Source: Hyaloscypha bicolor E (lineage: Eukaryota; Ascomycota; Leotiomycetes; Helotiales; Hyaloscyphaceae). From it: 64,000 nucleotides of DNA. Both the position numbers and the translations under genes were made by a program. Under the pieces are notes generated by a model. The model had not been told where the DNA came from. It saw only the letters and a program-made list of their open reading frames with translations, and did not search any database. Shown here in pieces: positions 35,817-47,462 of this stretch (position 1 is its first letter; every line of letters starts with the position of its first letter). The DNA lies in assembly GCF_002865645.1 (NCBI RefSeq), contig NW_020194655.1, positions 310,001 through 374,000 of the forward strand. The letters are read 5' to 3'.

Positions 35817-36144
35817 TGTTGAATTGGTACTAGCTTACTAGTCCTTCCAGTACCAGGTTCAATTACTAATATTAGCTTCGCTACTCTCATTTATAATAGT
35901 TTACTATGGAAGCCTATGGAATAGCTCACTATGGAAGCTCAGGGAACGCTCACTAATATATATGAGTCATCTGATTTATAAAATACTGGAGGAAATCGCC
36001 ACCCACTAGTGGGTATATAAGAACTATACTTTAGATTCTCTCCTCTCCTTTTTTTACTCTTCACTCTCCTGTATCTAGTCATTCTACAGATTATCAAACT
36101 CCAATATATTAATTTTCCATCAATAAATCGATTACTTTCCAATA
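35817..36144 (+). repeat. 5' LTR of element A
   Basis: 328 bp, starting TGTTGAATTGG and ending CCAATA. The 3' copy starts TATTGAATTGG, which makes a perfect inverted pair with the end. A TATATAAGAACT block at about 36016 is a likely TATA box. Confidence 0.9.
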
Positions 36145-36160
36145 GGTTATGAGCCCGGCT
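36145..36160 (+). promoter_or_regulatory. Primer-binding site of element A
   Basis: GGTTATGAGCCC directly follows the LTR. It is complementary to the anticodon arm of initiator methionine tRNA (GGGCTCATAACC), so priming by a half-tRNA, as known for Drosophila copia, is likely. Confidence 0.6.
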
Positions 36161-36344
36161 AGTGCTTTACTAAGCGATCCAAGCGTCACTTGACCTTAGT
36201 ACTCACTTGTCCATTCCAAACCATTTCCAAAAATCATCAAAATCGTCAATTTTGGTGAATTATACCCATTAGTTCGGCTTCGCATCAGCAGAATTCGCCA
36301 AAAACACAGCCATTTTCGGTCAGAAATTCTCCGCAAAATCCAAC

Positions 36345-39300
36345 ATGCCGGATTCCAAAAAATCAACCCATATCACCTACAAAGGTACGAAAATTGAGCC
36401 TCTCTCGGACGACAATATCTACTCCTGGATAGACGACGCTATAAACCTCTTTATCATCAAAGATCTATGGCAATTTATCGATCCTAATTAAGCTCCTGCT
36501 CTCATAGAAGCAGTCCCAAAGAACGATAAATTAATTACTCGTCAAGTTGCAATCGCCAGAGCGGTACTAAGCTTACTTATTACCTATAATACCTGGCAAT
36601 AATTTAAGGAAATCAAGCTCGCATACCAAATTTGGAGCCAGATTCAAGCTAAAGCTAAGTAGCTAAAAGCTTAAAAGGAAGCCCTATATCTTCAATAAAT
36701 AGAAACTATTACGTTTAATACTACCATGGGAATAGACGACTTCATCAACCGCATTAGTCACAAAGTAGCTGAAATCAAGGAGGTAAACGGGTCGATTTCG
36801 GACGTTTCCGTATCCGGATATCTGATTCGCGGACTACCAAAGGAATACAACTTATATAAGCCCCTCCTGAATTCCATTAGAGCTAATATTAATAAATTAA
36901 AGCTGGAATTACTCAAAGCGGATGCTTCCACTAAAGAGGATAAGCTTAGGGCTAAAACCTCTAATTTCAACCCGGATACTACTCCTAAGGTACTAGCTGC
37001 CAAAGGAAATAATCAGTTAAATAATAAAAAACCAAAGCAAGCTAGGGATCCTAATACTTACTATATATTCCACAAATTCAAAGAATATAATATTAAAGAC
37101 TATATTACCTATAAATTAGCCCAGGATTATTTCAATTCCAATAGAAAAGACTCCAATTCCACTAATCAGGAGGCGCCTTTAGCCTCCTAATCGCCTATTT
37201 ATAAGAAAGCATATACTACTCAAAAATTAACTATTAGCGCCCTCCTTAGTAGCCAATTACCTAATAATAATTCCACGAATATCTAGTATATTAATTCAGG
37301 TACTACGGACCATTTTACGGGAAGCAAAGGCTCCTTTATTACCTATAAAGAAATTGATCCCTTTCCAATTACTCTTGGAGATAAATTTATAGTTCTTATT
37401 AGGGGGAAAGAAACTATTATTTTGGCTACCAAACCGGAGCTAAAAATATAGCTTAATAATATACTTTATAGCCCCTAATTCCGGAATACCTTCCTATTAT
37501 TAATTCCCAAAATTATATAAGCAGGAAAAGATATTAATTTTTCTAAAGGAAAAGTCCAAGTTATTAATAAAGGAACCACTATTACAACTAGTACCTTTAG
37601 CCCCTCTATAGGGCTATATTAGCTTGACTAATTTGGTTCAGGGCATGCCCTAAAAGCGTCAAAATCGGAAGCTTTAGCCTCCCTAGAAACGTAGTACTAG
37701 TAATATAGATACCTGAATACGAAATATATCCTGGAATTAATAAACCATATCTATAGGCTTTAATTCAAGAACCAAAACCCATTCGATTGCAATCCATATA
37801 ATATAAGCAAGATTACTAGGGCTAGTATAACTGAGCTATACCCGGAAAAACTACTTTTAGGAAAGTATATTATAATTGACTTATAGGGGCTATTAAGGGT
37901 TCTATCCCTTAGCAAAAACTCCTATATACTTTCCACTACTTGTAAAGATACCAAATATTATATGGCAATATATAATTCGGACAGAAAGAGCTACTTTACA
38001 GATCTTCAGGATCAAGTAACCTTCTCTAAAACCCAAACTAGGAATAAAGTCAAGCGCCTATACCTTAATAATACTTCAGAATTTGTATTAGGTCAAGTTA
38101 AGGACTAGTGCAAATTAAAGGGGATTCACTTGGAACCAACCACTACTTATATTCCTGAACAGAATAGTATTTCTAAACGCAGTATATATATGATTATTAA
38201 ATTAGAGCATACGGAGCTAGAATAATCGGGCCTACTATACGAGTTTTGGGAGGAAGCCGCTATATATGGGATTTATACCTATAATTAATACTACTTACCC
38301 AAAATAGAAATAACCCCGTACGAAGCATTCTATAGGATTAAACCGGACATTTCTAACCTACAGATATTCGGTTCCTTAGCATATGTCCATATACCTAAGG
38401 AAATAGCTTCATAATACAAGTATATGGCCAAGGCCTTTAGGGGCATTTTTACTGGCTATAGTAGTTCTGGATACCGAATTTGGAACCCGCACAAGCGGAT
38501 ATTCGTTATTTCTAACCATTATATTATTAAAGAATATATTAAGGGAGTCTCACTCCTAAACCCAGCGTCCTAGCTATATAGAAGACTAGTAGGAACTACT
38601 ATAGAATCTGATAATGGTTCTACTAATAATTCGGATAATCCAGATACAGATTACAGAAATACTATTATTATTAATACTGAAAATTAATAGCTTAATAATC
38701 TATTAGAAAACAATAGAGAAAATTACCCCGATACAGAAGGGGGTACTACTAAAAACGCATTACGTAATATAATCTCGGATACTCCTGACCTAAGCGAGCC
38801 CCCTGAACCACCTTCTGGGGAGAACCAAGAACCTGTAGTACCCATAAATACTTCTAAATAGGGTTCTACAAATCAGGAGGCACCCGAAATAGTCAGTTTT
38901 AGGGGTAAACTACTCCCTAGATATCCGAAATCAACTAGAATTACCGGAAAATCAGTGGATCACCGTACTTTACTAGTTACTAACCAGAATACAGAAGCTT
39001 CCAAAATTCCATCGTTAATTAAAGAAGCTCTCTCTGGCCCAGATGCTTATCTCTGGAGACCTTTAATTAAGAAGAAGCTAGATTCCCATTTGCGGAACCA
39101 TACCTGGGATCTAGTAGTACGAAAACACCAAAAAACTATTAGATACCGCTGGATCTTCAAAATCAAGTCTAATGGATACTATAAATCTAGGCTCATAGCA
39201 CAAGGCTATACTCAAGAACATGGCGTAGATTACTTTGAAACCTTCGCTCCTATAGCCAGACTTTCTACTATTCGAATCATATTAGCCCTAGCGGCTAAAT

Positions 39301-40490
39301 ATAGGCTTTATATTTAATAGATAGATGTCCAAATAGCATTCCTATATAGAGAATTGGATAAGGAGTACTATATGAAATAACCCCCTGGTTTTATCGAAGA
39401 AACGAACCTTATTTACCGCTTGCGGAAGAGTATTTACGGCCTGAAACAAGCCCCTAGGGTTTGGTATCAGGTAATCGATTAATTTTTCCATTCCATTGGT
39501 TTCCAGCGATCACTTAGTAATCCAGCGCTTTATATCCACCAGGAGCATGAGGTTAATCAGCTACCTCTCCTAATCGCTATTTACGTAGACAACATAATTA
39601 TTATTAGTAAAAACATGACCTATATTAATAGCATTAAAGCTTAATTATATCAGAAATTCAATATAACCGATATGGGAGAAATCAAAACGCTTCTAGGCAT
39701 GGAAATCGTACACTTACGGGACGGTTCGGTATTTTTACACCAAAATCAATACCTTATAGACATGCTTCTAAAATATCAAATGGAAGGTTATATGCCTATT
39801 ACCACTCCAATGGCCGAACCTACAGTATCTGATGGAATCAATATCAATATTACGGAATATCAAAGTCGAACTGGATTACTTATATAGCCCTTTTTAGCTT
39901 CACATCCCGATTTTTGCTTTGCCGCAGGCTACTTAGAACATTCTAATTCATATCCTAAAGCGTCCCATGGCACCATACAGAAGCGTATAATGTGGTATAT
40001 CAAGGGGTCACTTGATATAGGCATTTTATATAACGCTTCGTCTAATGAAGGGCTCATTGGGTACTCAGATGCCGATTACAGAGGCGATTTACAGGATCAT
40101 AAATCAACCTCTGGCATGGTTTTTACCCTATTTGGTGGTTCCATTAGCTGGGCTAGCACTAAGCAAAAAACTGTCGCTATAGCCACTATTATAGCTGAAT
40201 ATATCGCTCTAACGCCGGCAATTAAAGAAGCTTTATAGCTAAAGCAACTGTTTAAAGAAATATCGATTCCTATGGGCCCAATCGAGGTAAAAACGGACGC
40301 TCAGGGAGCTATGGATCTAGCTACGAACGCCCGATTTTCGCAAAAAACTAAACATATTAATATTAGATACCATTTTATTAGGGACCATATTAATACCAAG
40401 GAAATCGATCTCAAGCACGTACCTACAAGGGAAATAACGGCCGATATTCTCACCAAACCACTCCCTAGACCCGCTTTTGAACTACTATAA
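36345..40490 (+). pseudogene. Gag-Pol polyprotein of element A (RIP-inactivated)
   Basis: One frame runs from ATG 36345 to 40490 with about 30 internal stops, all TAA/TAG; I noticed no TGA and no frameshift. The gag part includes MGIDDFINRISHKVAEIKEV and RGLPKEYN. The integrase region has YIPEQNSISKR and AYVHIPKE. The reverse transcriptase has WRWIF-like RYRWIFKIKSNG, YGLKQAPRVWY and a catalytic strand IYVDNI, where the usual second aspartate (YVDD) is Asn, a G-to-A-type change. RNase H has GYSDADYRGD and DILTKPLP. Gln and Trp positions have turned into stops (for example YMK-stop-PPGF). It cannot make protein. Confidence 0.9.
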
Positions 40491-40534
40491 TCGAAGCTAG
40501 GGCTTATTAGCCTCACTGACGTCGAACCTCGACT

Positions 40535-40548
40535 GTAAGGAGGAGGCG
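40535..40548 (+). promoter_or_regulatory. Polypurine tract of element A
   Basis: The purine-rich GTAAGGAGGAGGCG directly precedes the 3' LTR, where plus-strand DNA synthesis is primed. Confidence 0.65.
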
Positions 40549-40876
40549 TATTGAATTGGTACTAGCTTACTAGTCCTTCCAGTACCAGGTTCAATTACTA
40601 ATATTAGCTTCGCCACTCTCATTTATAATAGTTTACTATAGAAGCCTATGGAATAGCTCACTATAGAAGCTCAGGGAACGCTCACTAATATATATGAGTT
40701 ATCTGATTTATAAAATACTGGAGGAAATCGCCACCCACTAGTGGGTATATAAGAACTGTACTTTAGATTCCCTCCTCTCCTTTTTTTACTCTTCACTCTC
40801 CTGTATCTAGTCATTCTACAGATTGTCAAACTCCAATATATCGATTTTCCATTAATAAATCGATTACTTTCCAATA
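40549..40876 (+). repeat. 3' LTR of element A
   Basis: 328 bp, TATTGAATTGG to CCAATA, identical in length to the 5' copy and differing by 11 transitions. Confidence 0.9.
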
Positions 40877-41056
40877 AAAATCATCTGGACTAGGTTTGAG
40901 ATGCTGGTAAGCAACTGCCTCGAAATGTGATTTTGGCCTTCCACGCGTTGTTGTGCTTCCACTAATCTTGCCCTACAGTCTATCGAATCAATTATACGAG
41001 AAATCGACACACTTTTTGCTCGAACTCATTCAGAATTTCGATGATAACACCTATGA

Positions 41057-42305
41057 TTGCGAGAAGGGACATGGATTGCTAAGGGTCTAATACATGAGCA
41101 CACTTCAGGTTCTGCAAGAAAGAGGCGTAAAATTGATGCCCCTTCCGTATCATGGACCACCCCGGCAATCTCTGGAATTCACGAAAATAACCTTACAGCT
41201 CCATGTGGCCGCAGGAGCAAAGTAACATTCAGTCACCAAGCTTTGGACACCGGAAACATTCGCCTACTGTATCTTCTGCCAGGAGAGACGAGACAAATGG
41301 TCAACTGCAAGGTGTGATCATTCACGTTCCCTACGAGTCACTTGGAGCATATCGGGCTCTATCGTACGTATGGGATAAAGATCAGCGGACAAAAGAATTG
41401 GTGACACCGGATGGCACGCTTCAGATCACTTGCTCTTTGAACAATGACTTGCAACGTTGACGACACAGAGAAAAGCCGATCAAGCTCTGGGTAGATGCCA
41501 TTTGTATTAACCAGAAAGACAACACCGAGAAAGCACAACAGATTTGCCTTTTGCCGAAAATATTCCAGAATGCCGTATCAACGTATGCCTTTCTTGAGCG
41601 CGGCAAAGGAAGCGATACTGCCATACGGATATTGACGCAGGTACGATTCAAAGCAGCATGTGATGAAAAGTCGAAACTGGAGAGGAAAAGAGCAGACCAA
41701 GATACAGACGAAATCCTTGAAATCGAGTTAGAAGACGAAACGGATTTAGGAGAAAGTACGAAATCAAGGGAAAAGGAGAGCTTAAAACGTCGGATCTGTT
41801 TAGGAGACTGGCCAGAGGATGTACCTAGAGTCCCTGCATATTGGAAACACAGACCCATACCCGATCTGAATGCTACCATTTGGAGCTCTGTCGGAGCACT
41901 GTTTCGTCTCCCGTGGTCTCACAGAGTATGGATTATTCAAGAAATTGTAGGGGCGCCACATGTGAAGATTATGCGCAGCAAATGGATTATCGATTGGAAC
42001 GATCTCCACCTCGCCATGGAAATCATTGACCGCGAAGTCCAGATATCATGCAATGACTTTTTATACCTCAAATCGAGCTGGGAGCCTTTTTTGGCTCTAG
42101 CAGCACAACGGGAATGGGAGGCCATGTACTACCGATGGACCCTCATAGTATTACTCGAAAATTTCCGGCATGTCGAGTCAATACTCCGTCGAGATCGCTT
42201 ATTTGCATTATTGGGATTGGCCTCCCACGGGAATGAAGTAGAATTTGAGCCCGATTATGATAACCCGTTGGGAGATGTCATTCTGAAATTCGCTCGTGTT
42301 TTTAT
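41057..42305 (+). pseudogene. HET-domain gene, 5' part, interrupted by element B
   Basis: The upstream part of a heterokaryon-incompatibility gene. Blocks in order: FSHQALDTGNIRLLYLLPGE, then VPYESLGAYRALSYVWDK, TPDGTLQITCSLNNDL, LWVDAICINQKDN, LPWSHRVWIIQEI and RRDRLFALLGLASHGNE. These are the standard HET-domain and post-HET motifs. Lesions: a one-base frame change near 41310 and an in-frame TGA at 41458-41460 (where CGA would fit). The frame is then open up to 42305, where Copia element B enters in the codon for the Ile of FARVFI. Upstream start not defined. HET proteins trigger death of fused cells of different type; this copy cannot work. Confidence 0.85.
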
Positions 42306-42702
42306 TGTTGAAATTAGGGGCCTGAGGCCCCTAATAGGCTTAGTAAGCCCTGGAACCGAACGCCATGGGGCTGTGCACTAGCTTAATACCCTGTCCAGCT
42401 GGAATACCCTGTATAGCTGGAATACCCTGTACGGCTGGAATACCCTGTATAGCTGGAATACCCTGTACGGCTGGAATACCCTGTATAGCTGGAATACCAT
42501 GTACGGCTGGAATACCCTGTATAGCTGTAATCAGTTCAGCTGGCATAGGGATTTAGTACATGTGACTTAGGGGGTTTAGTGCATGTGATTTAGGGGGTTC
42601 AGGGCTACTTACCACTGTAGAACAGCAGTCAATTCAGTACGTTTTACTTGGTTTACATTGCAAGCACGTGACCCTAGCTATATTGCTTTAGCTAGTTCAA
42701 TA
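42306..42702 (+). repeat. 5' LTR of element B
   Basis: 397 bp. It has the palindrome ATTAGGGGCC-TGA-GGCCCCTAAT near its start and eight 18-bp tandem units (about 42390-42531). It lacks the TATATATACGGGC segment found in the 3' LTR and the solo copy, and has an additional 23 bp (second copy of the GTGATTTAGGGGGT kind). Confidence 0.9.
42390..42531 (+). repeat. 18-bp minisatellite in 5' LTR (8 units)
   Basis: Tandem units of the form AATACCCTGTATAGCTGG, alternating between TATAG and TACGG variants. As the unit is six codons, both strands stay open and give meaningless hexapeptide repeats (AGIPCI, IQGIPA). Confidence 0.9.
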
Positions 42703-42714
42703 GGTTATGAGTAC
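42703..42714 (+). promoter_or_regulatory. Primer-binding site of element B
   Basis: GGTTATGAG follows the LTR, as in element A; the match to the initiator tRNA anticodon arm is nine bases, shorter than in A. Confidence 0.5.
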
Positions 42715-42792
42715 CGGAAGCTACCTCTACGCACTATAAATCACTGAATCGGCTCACTTGCACCTACCGGAAATATCTCACAGAAGTACACT

Positions 42793-45700
42793 ATGGAAGA
42801 CGACTTTAGTGTGGAAAAGCCCCGGATCGCCAGGCTTACAGGGCCTAATTATCGGCCCTGGAGCGTTCAGGTACGTAGGCTTTTGATTGGTCAAAGCCTA
42901 TGGAACGTGGTTAGCCTAGGGGTAGAAACTGTAGAACCGGGTTCTACAGGGGGTTCTGGTTCTGGAGATGGGAGCGATCCTAAGGCCTCAGGGCCTTCCA
43001 GTGATCGTACGGAGGTGAAGGACGCTAAGGCGAGCACTATAATCATGAGTTTATGTGCTCAGGGAGCCTTACAGCATATATTACTCCTTGGAACGGCCAG
43101 GGAGCAATGGGATGCACTGAAAGCTTTATATGCCCCCCTGGGCATGCAGCAGCTTAGTACTAAAATTCAGGCTTTTACTAGCTATAAGCCACCGGAACGG
43201 GGTGCCACTGTTGCTGTGGTAGCCACGGAATTGAGTACTTTACAGTACGAAATCGGTACCATCGATCCTACGGAAAAGCCCTCTGACGCCCTCAAAATAT
43301 CGATCCTTTTTGGGGCCATTAGGGCACTGGATGAGCGCTTCGCTCCCCTGATATTGCAGCTTGAGATTAGTGGGAGTACCACTGATTATAGTGCAATAAT
43401 AGCTCGCTTCAGTGAGCACGAACGGAGAATGGGACCAAAAGAAGCCCTAAAGGAATCTGTTTTACTAGCTAAAACAGGGGAAAAGAGCCCTAAATTTCAG
43501 GGGAAGTGCTTTAAATGTGGTAAATAAGGCCACAGAAAATCTGATTGCAGGAGCAAGAAGGGAGAGAAGCAAGAAAATCAGGAAAAGAGCCCTAGTACAG
43601 GGCCCTTAGCAACCCCTGGAGGAGGCAGAGGACTCTCTCCAGGGCCTGGAAAATCAACTGAGAAGCCTATAGCGAACGCTAGTAGCGCTGAAACCAGTTG
43701 GATGGCTCTAGCGGAGCCTACCTATAGTAAGGATTTACTATGGGTCATCGATTCTGGAAGCTCCCGTCACATGACTTATTTGCGGGAGGCTTTTACTAAG
43801 TATAGGGTGCTAGACACTCCTATACTAGTAACTACGGCAAATGGGGCCCGGATTCCGGCTATTGCGGAAGGCACTGTGCTTTTACAGGTGGCCCTGGGGG
43901 CCTCTGTACGAACTATAAAGCTCACTGGAGTGCTTTACGTACCTAAGCTTGCTAGGAGCTTAGTTTCGGTACTGCAGCTTCAGGATAAGGGCATTACCAT
44001 ACGAACTACTACTGGTTCCACTGGAAAGAAGCTCTTAATTGAGCTCCAGGGAATAGTAGTAGGGGTTGCTAGCCGCTTAGGGAGAGCGTATGCCCTGGAT
44101 AGTGTATTACAAGGCACTGATATTGGGCTAAAAGCAACCACTGCACTGGAAAACCAAGCTAGCCTCTGGCATTGCCGCTTCGGCCATTTGAGCCCCACGA
44201 GCCTGAAGCTGGAACACACTGTTTCTATAGGGCTTAAAGAGCCTATTGGGGCTCTTTAGGAGCCCTGCGAGCCCTGTATTAAGGCTAAAACAGTAAGGGT
44301 AGTAAACCGGAAGGCCCCTGAGAGGGCTATAGCTCCACTGGAACGGATTCACAGCGATTTTTGGGGCCCTTATAGTATACCCACACTAGAAGGGAATAGC
44401 TATATGCTTATATTTACGGACGATTATACCCGTAAATCGTAGGTATACCTTACCAAGACTAGGAAGCAGCTGAGAACTGTGTTTTTGCAGTTTAAGGCCC
44501 TAGTAGAGCTGGAATCGGGGCATAAAATCAAGGCTATACGCTGCGATAATGCCTCAGAATATAAGTCCTTAGGGGCTTTATTACTGGACGACTATGGTAT
44601 TCAGTTTGAGTATACCACTGTCTATACCCCTGAACAGAATGGGGTTTCTGAACGCCTGAACCGGAGCTTAATATTAGTGGCTAGGGCCATGTTATTAGAC
44701 GCCAAGCTCCCTGTACGGTTCTGGGGAGAAGCCGTAATTACAGCCTGTTATTTACGGAATCGGATACTAATAGGCCCTAATGGGAATACCCCTGAGGAGG
44801 CCTATAGTGGGAAACGCCCTAATATTGGGCACTTTAGGGCATACGGGTACGTAGCGTACGCACACGTTCCTAAGGAAAATCGCTTGAAAATGGACGATAT
44901 GGCTATTAAGGCCTGTCTCATAGGCTATATGCCCACATTAAGGCAGTATAAGCTATATGAGCCTGAACAGGGGAAAATTATAGTGTCCATAGCACCTGTT
45001 TTCTATGAAAACGAGCGATTGGAATGGAACTGGAACGAGGAGCTTATTAGGGAGGAAACAGTCCCGTTTGACCTAATGGAAGCTATAATGGAATAGCCTG
45101 TAGTACCTGAAGCTCCTGTAATTACAGGGCATTCAGGGGGTACACGTGACTCTCCTGCCCTGTTACCTGACCCCCAGTGGAGCGTTCCAGGGGACTATGG
45201 GGATACCATAGTGGTGGATACAGGGGCTTTGGATTCCGATTCAGGGGATACTGATTCGGGGGACCCTGATTCCCATAATCAGGGAGAACCACTAATTGCA
45301 GGGCCTTTAGGGCACTATGCGAATGCGGCAATTACGGAGCGTTCGATTCCAAAAACCTATGCTGAGGCTATAAATGACCCCATTTATGGAGCCCATTGGA
45401 AGCAAGCGATTAGTGAAGAACTCACTAAACTGCAAGCCCTGAATACCTGGAAAGCTGTACCATTACCCCCTGGAAAGAAAGCCATAGGCTATAAGTGGGT
45501 ATTTACTATCAAATATACTCCCACGGGCCTAATCGATCGGTATAAAGCTCGGCTAGTAGGCCAAGGCTTTAGCCAAGTTCCAGGGGACGATTTCCTGGAG
45601 ACTTTTAGCCCTACCATTAGGGCTGAAAGCCTAAGGATTTTACTGGCTTTAGGGGCTTGCGAGGACCTGGAAATGCGTCAAATTGACGTAGTTAGTGCCT

Positions 45701-46896
45701 ATCCACGCTCTAAGCTCCACGCTGAGGTGTATATGCAGGCCCCTCAAGCACTAAAGTGTGCCAAAGGCTTGGTACTCCTCCTGCTTAACTCCCTATATGG
45801 GCTTAAGTAATCAGGGAGGGAGTGGTATATCGAAGCCTGTGCAGGGCTCAAAACCCTTGGTTTTAACCCCTGTTTTAGCGAGCCGAGCATTTTTACTACT
45901 GCAGATCGCAGTGTAATTATAGGGCTCTATGTGGACGATATGCTAGTTCTGGGCCGAGATCCACAGGCTATTCAGAAGGTTATTAATGGAATAGCCTCCC
46001 TGTGGGAAATCAAGGATTTGGGGGATGTGGCCCTAATTTTGGGCATTCGGGTACGTAGAGATCGTACGAAACGCATTCTGTACCTTGATCAGAGTGAGTA
46101 TATTGCGGGCCTTATGGAGAGGTTCAGGCTAGGGGAAGCTAAGCCTGTAAACCTCCCTGTAAATGACCGGAATACCCTAATTGCGGGCCAATTAGGGGAG
46201 GAACAGGCTAATCAGAGCCTGTACCAGGAGGCTATAGGCTGTGCTACATGGGTTTTAAAGGGCTCCCGCCCTGATATTACTTATGTGGTTGGATAGCTTA
46301 GCCAGTACTATACCGAACCTACTGTACGGCATTGGAATGCCATACTAAGGGTGTTCCGCTACCTGAAGGGTACTATAAATTATAGTATCTCGTACGGTAT
46401 CGGGAATACTAAAAGCCCTAAGCTTTAGGGCTTTAGCGATGCAGATTTTGCAGGAGATATAGTAGACAGACGTTCCACTATAGGGCACTTATACCTGCTT
46501 AATAGGGGACCTGTCACGTGGTCCTCTATTAAACAGCGCTGTGTGGCCACTTCCACTACCTAATCGGAGTATATTAGCCTATCAGAGGCTAGTAAACAGG
46601 GCCAGTGGATCAGGGCTTTGCTTAGGGAGCTTGAATGTACCCAATATTTGGGTACTACCCTCTCAACCCCTATATTTAGCGATAATCAGGGTTGCATAGC
46701 ACTGGCTAGAGACCCTGTAGCTCACAGCCGAACCAAGCATATTGACGTCCGCTACCATTATATTAGGGAGCTAGTAGCCTTTAATAAGGTTACTATTGAG
46801 TATATCCCTACTGAGGAAATGGTAGCTGATATGCTTACCAAGCCCCTCTCGCTTGCGGCCCTTAGGCGCTGCATAAAGGGGCTATTTGCACTGTAA
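42793..46896 (+). pseudogene. Gag-Pol polyprotein of element B (eight in-frame stops)
   Basis: One frame from ATG 42793 to 46896. Gag ends in a zinc knuckle CFKCGK-stop-GHRKSDC. The protease has WVIDSGSSRHMT. Integrase has LWHCRFGHLS, RIHSDFWGPY, DDYTRKS and YTPEQNGVSERLNR. Reverse transcriptase has KAIGYKWVFTIKY, NSLYGLK and LYVDDMLV; RNase H has GFSDADFAGD and ADMLTKPL. Stops at about 43525, 44257, 44440, 45094, 45808, 46294, 46426 and 46561 are all TAA or TAG, at places where related proteins have Gln or Trp. No frameshift. The catalytic residues are otherwise kept, but the protein cannot be made in full. Confidence 0.9.
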
Positions 46897-47039
46897 TTAC
46901 GGAATTACAGGCTGTTTTTGGGCTGTTTTTGGGGCTGTTTTTGATTTTTGGGTACTAAGGCTCTGGGAGCTTTAGTAAGTAAAGCGGTGATTTTTGGAAT
47001 TATTTCCTTAGGGCTGTTTTCAGTGGTATGTAAGGGGAC

Positions 47040-47462
47040 TGTTGAAATTAGGGGCCTGAGGCCCCTAATAGGCTTAGTAAGCCCTGGAACCGAACGCCAT
47101 GGGGCTGTGCACTAGCTTAATACCCTGTCCAGCTGGAATACCCTGTACAGCTGGAATACCCTGTACAGCTGGAATACCCTGTATAGCTGGAATACCCTAT
47201 ATAGCTGGAATACCCGGTATAGCTGGAATACCCTGTATGGCTGGAATACCCTGTATGGCTGGAATGCCCTGTATAGCTGGAATGCCCTGTATAGCTGGAA
47301 TCGGTTCAGCTGGCATAGGGGTTTAGTGCATGTGACTTAGGGGGTTCAGGGCTATATATACGGGCTACTTACCACTGTAGAACAGCAGTCAATTCAGTAC
47401 GTTTTACTTGGTTTACATTGCAAGCACGTGACCCTAGCTATATTGCTTTAGCTAGTTCAACA
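47040..47462 (+). repeat. 3' LTR of element B
   Basis: 423 bp, TGTTGAAATT to TTCAACA. Ten 18-bp units with a pattern unlike that of the 5' LTR (TACAG, TATGG and AATGCCC variants). It keeps CTATATATACGGG at about 47353, the probable TATA box. Confidence 0.9.

Larger units (their letters stand above)
35817..40876 (+). mobile_element. Copia-type LTR retrotransposon A, complete but RIP-damaged
   Basis: A 5060-bp element bounded by 328-bp LTRs and an AAAAT target duplication (35812-35816 and 40877-40881). Internal order gag, protease, integrase, reverse transcriptase, RNase H is that of Copia (Pseudoviridae-type) elements. The two LTRs differ at 11 positions, all transitions, mostly in CpA/TpG context. 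The polyprotein frame has about 30 stops, all TAA or TAG. These together show RIP. It lies just upstream of the HET pseudogene. Confidence 0.9.
42306..47462 (+). mobile_element. Copia-type LTR retrotransposon B, complete, inserted in a HET gene
   Basis: A 5157-bp element with TTTAT duplicated at 42301-42305 and 47463-47467. LTRs are 397 and 423 bp, starting TGTTGAAATT and ending TTCAATA (5') or TTCAACA (3'). The length difference is explained exactly by two extra 18-bp repeat units, a 13-bp piece and a 23-bp piece. Internal Copia order gag, protease, integrase, reverse transcriptase, RNase H in one frame with eight stops. Less damaged than element A, so probably younger or less exposed to RIP. 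Confidence 0.92.

Noticed and set aside
42390..42531. CRISPR-like array
   Set aside because: Units are contiguous 18-bp tandem copies without spacers and lie inside a eukaryotic LTR.
42340..42556. Open frames on both strands with hexapeptide repeats (AGIPCI and IQGIPA), also at 47099-47326 and 54917-55133
   Set aside because: They are by-products of the 18-bp LTR minisatellite, whose unit length keeps frames open; no start context or family support.
36345..46896. TAA/TAG read as glutamine (altered code or readthrough) in the Copia elements
   Set aside because: Normal CAA/CAG codons remain in the same frames, some stops stand for Trp, and host genes here use TAA/TAG as stops; RIP explains all of it.
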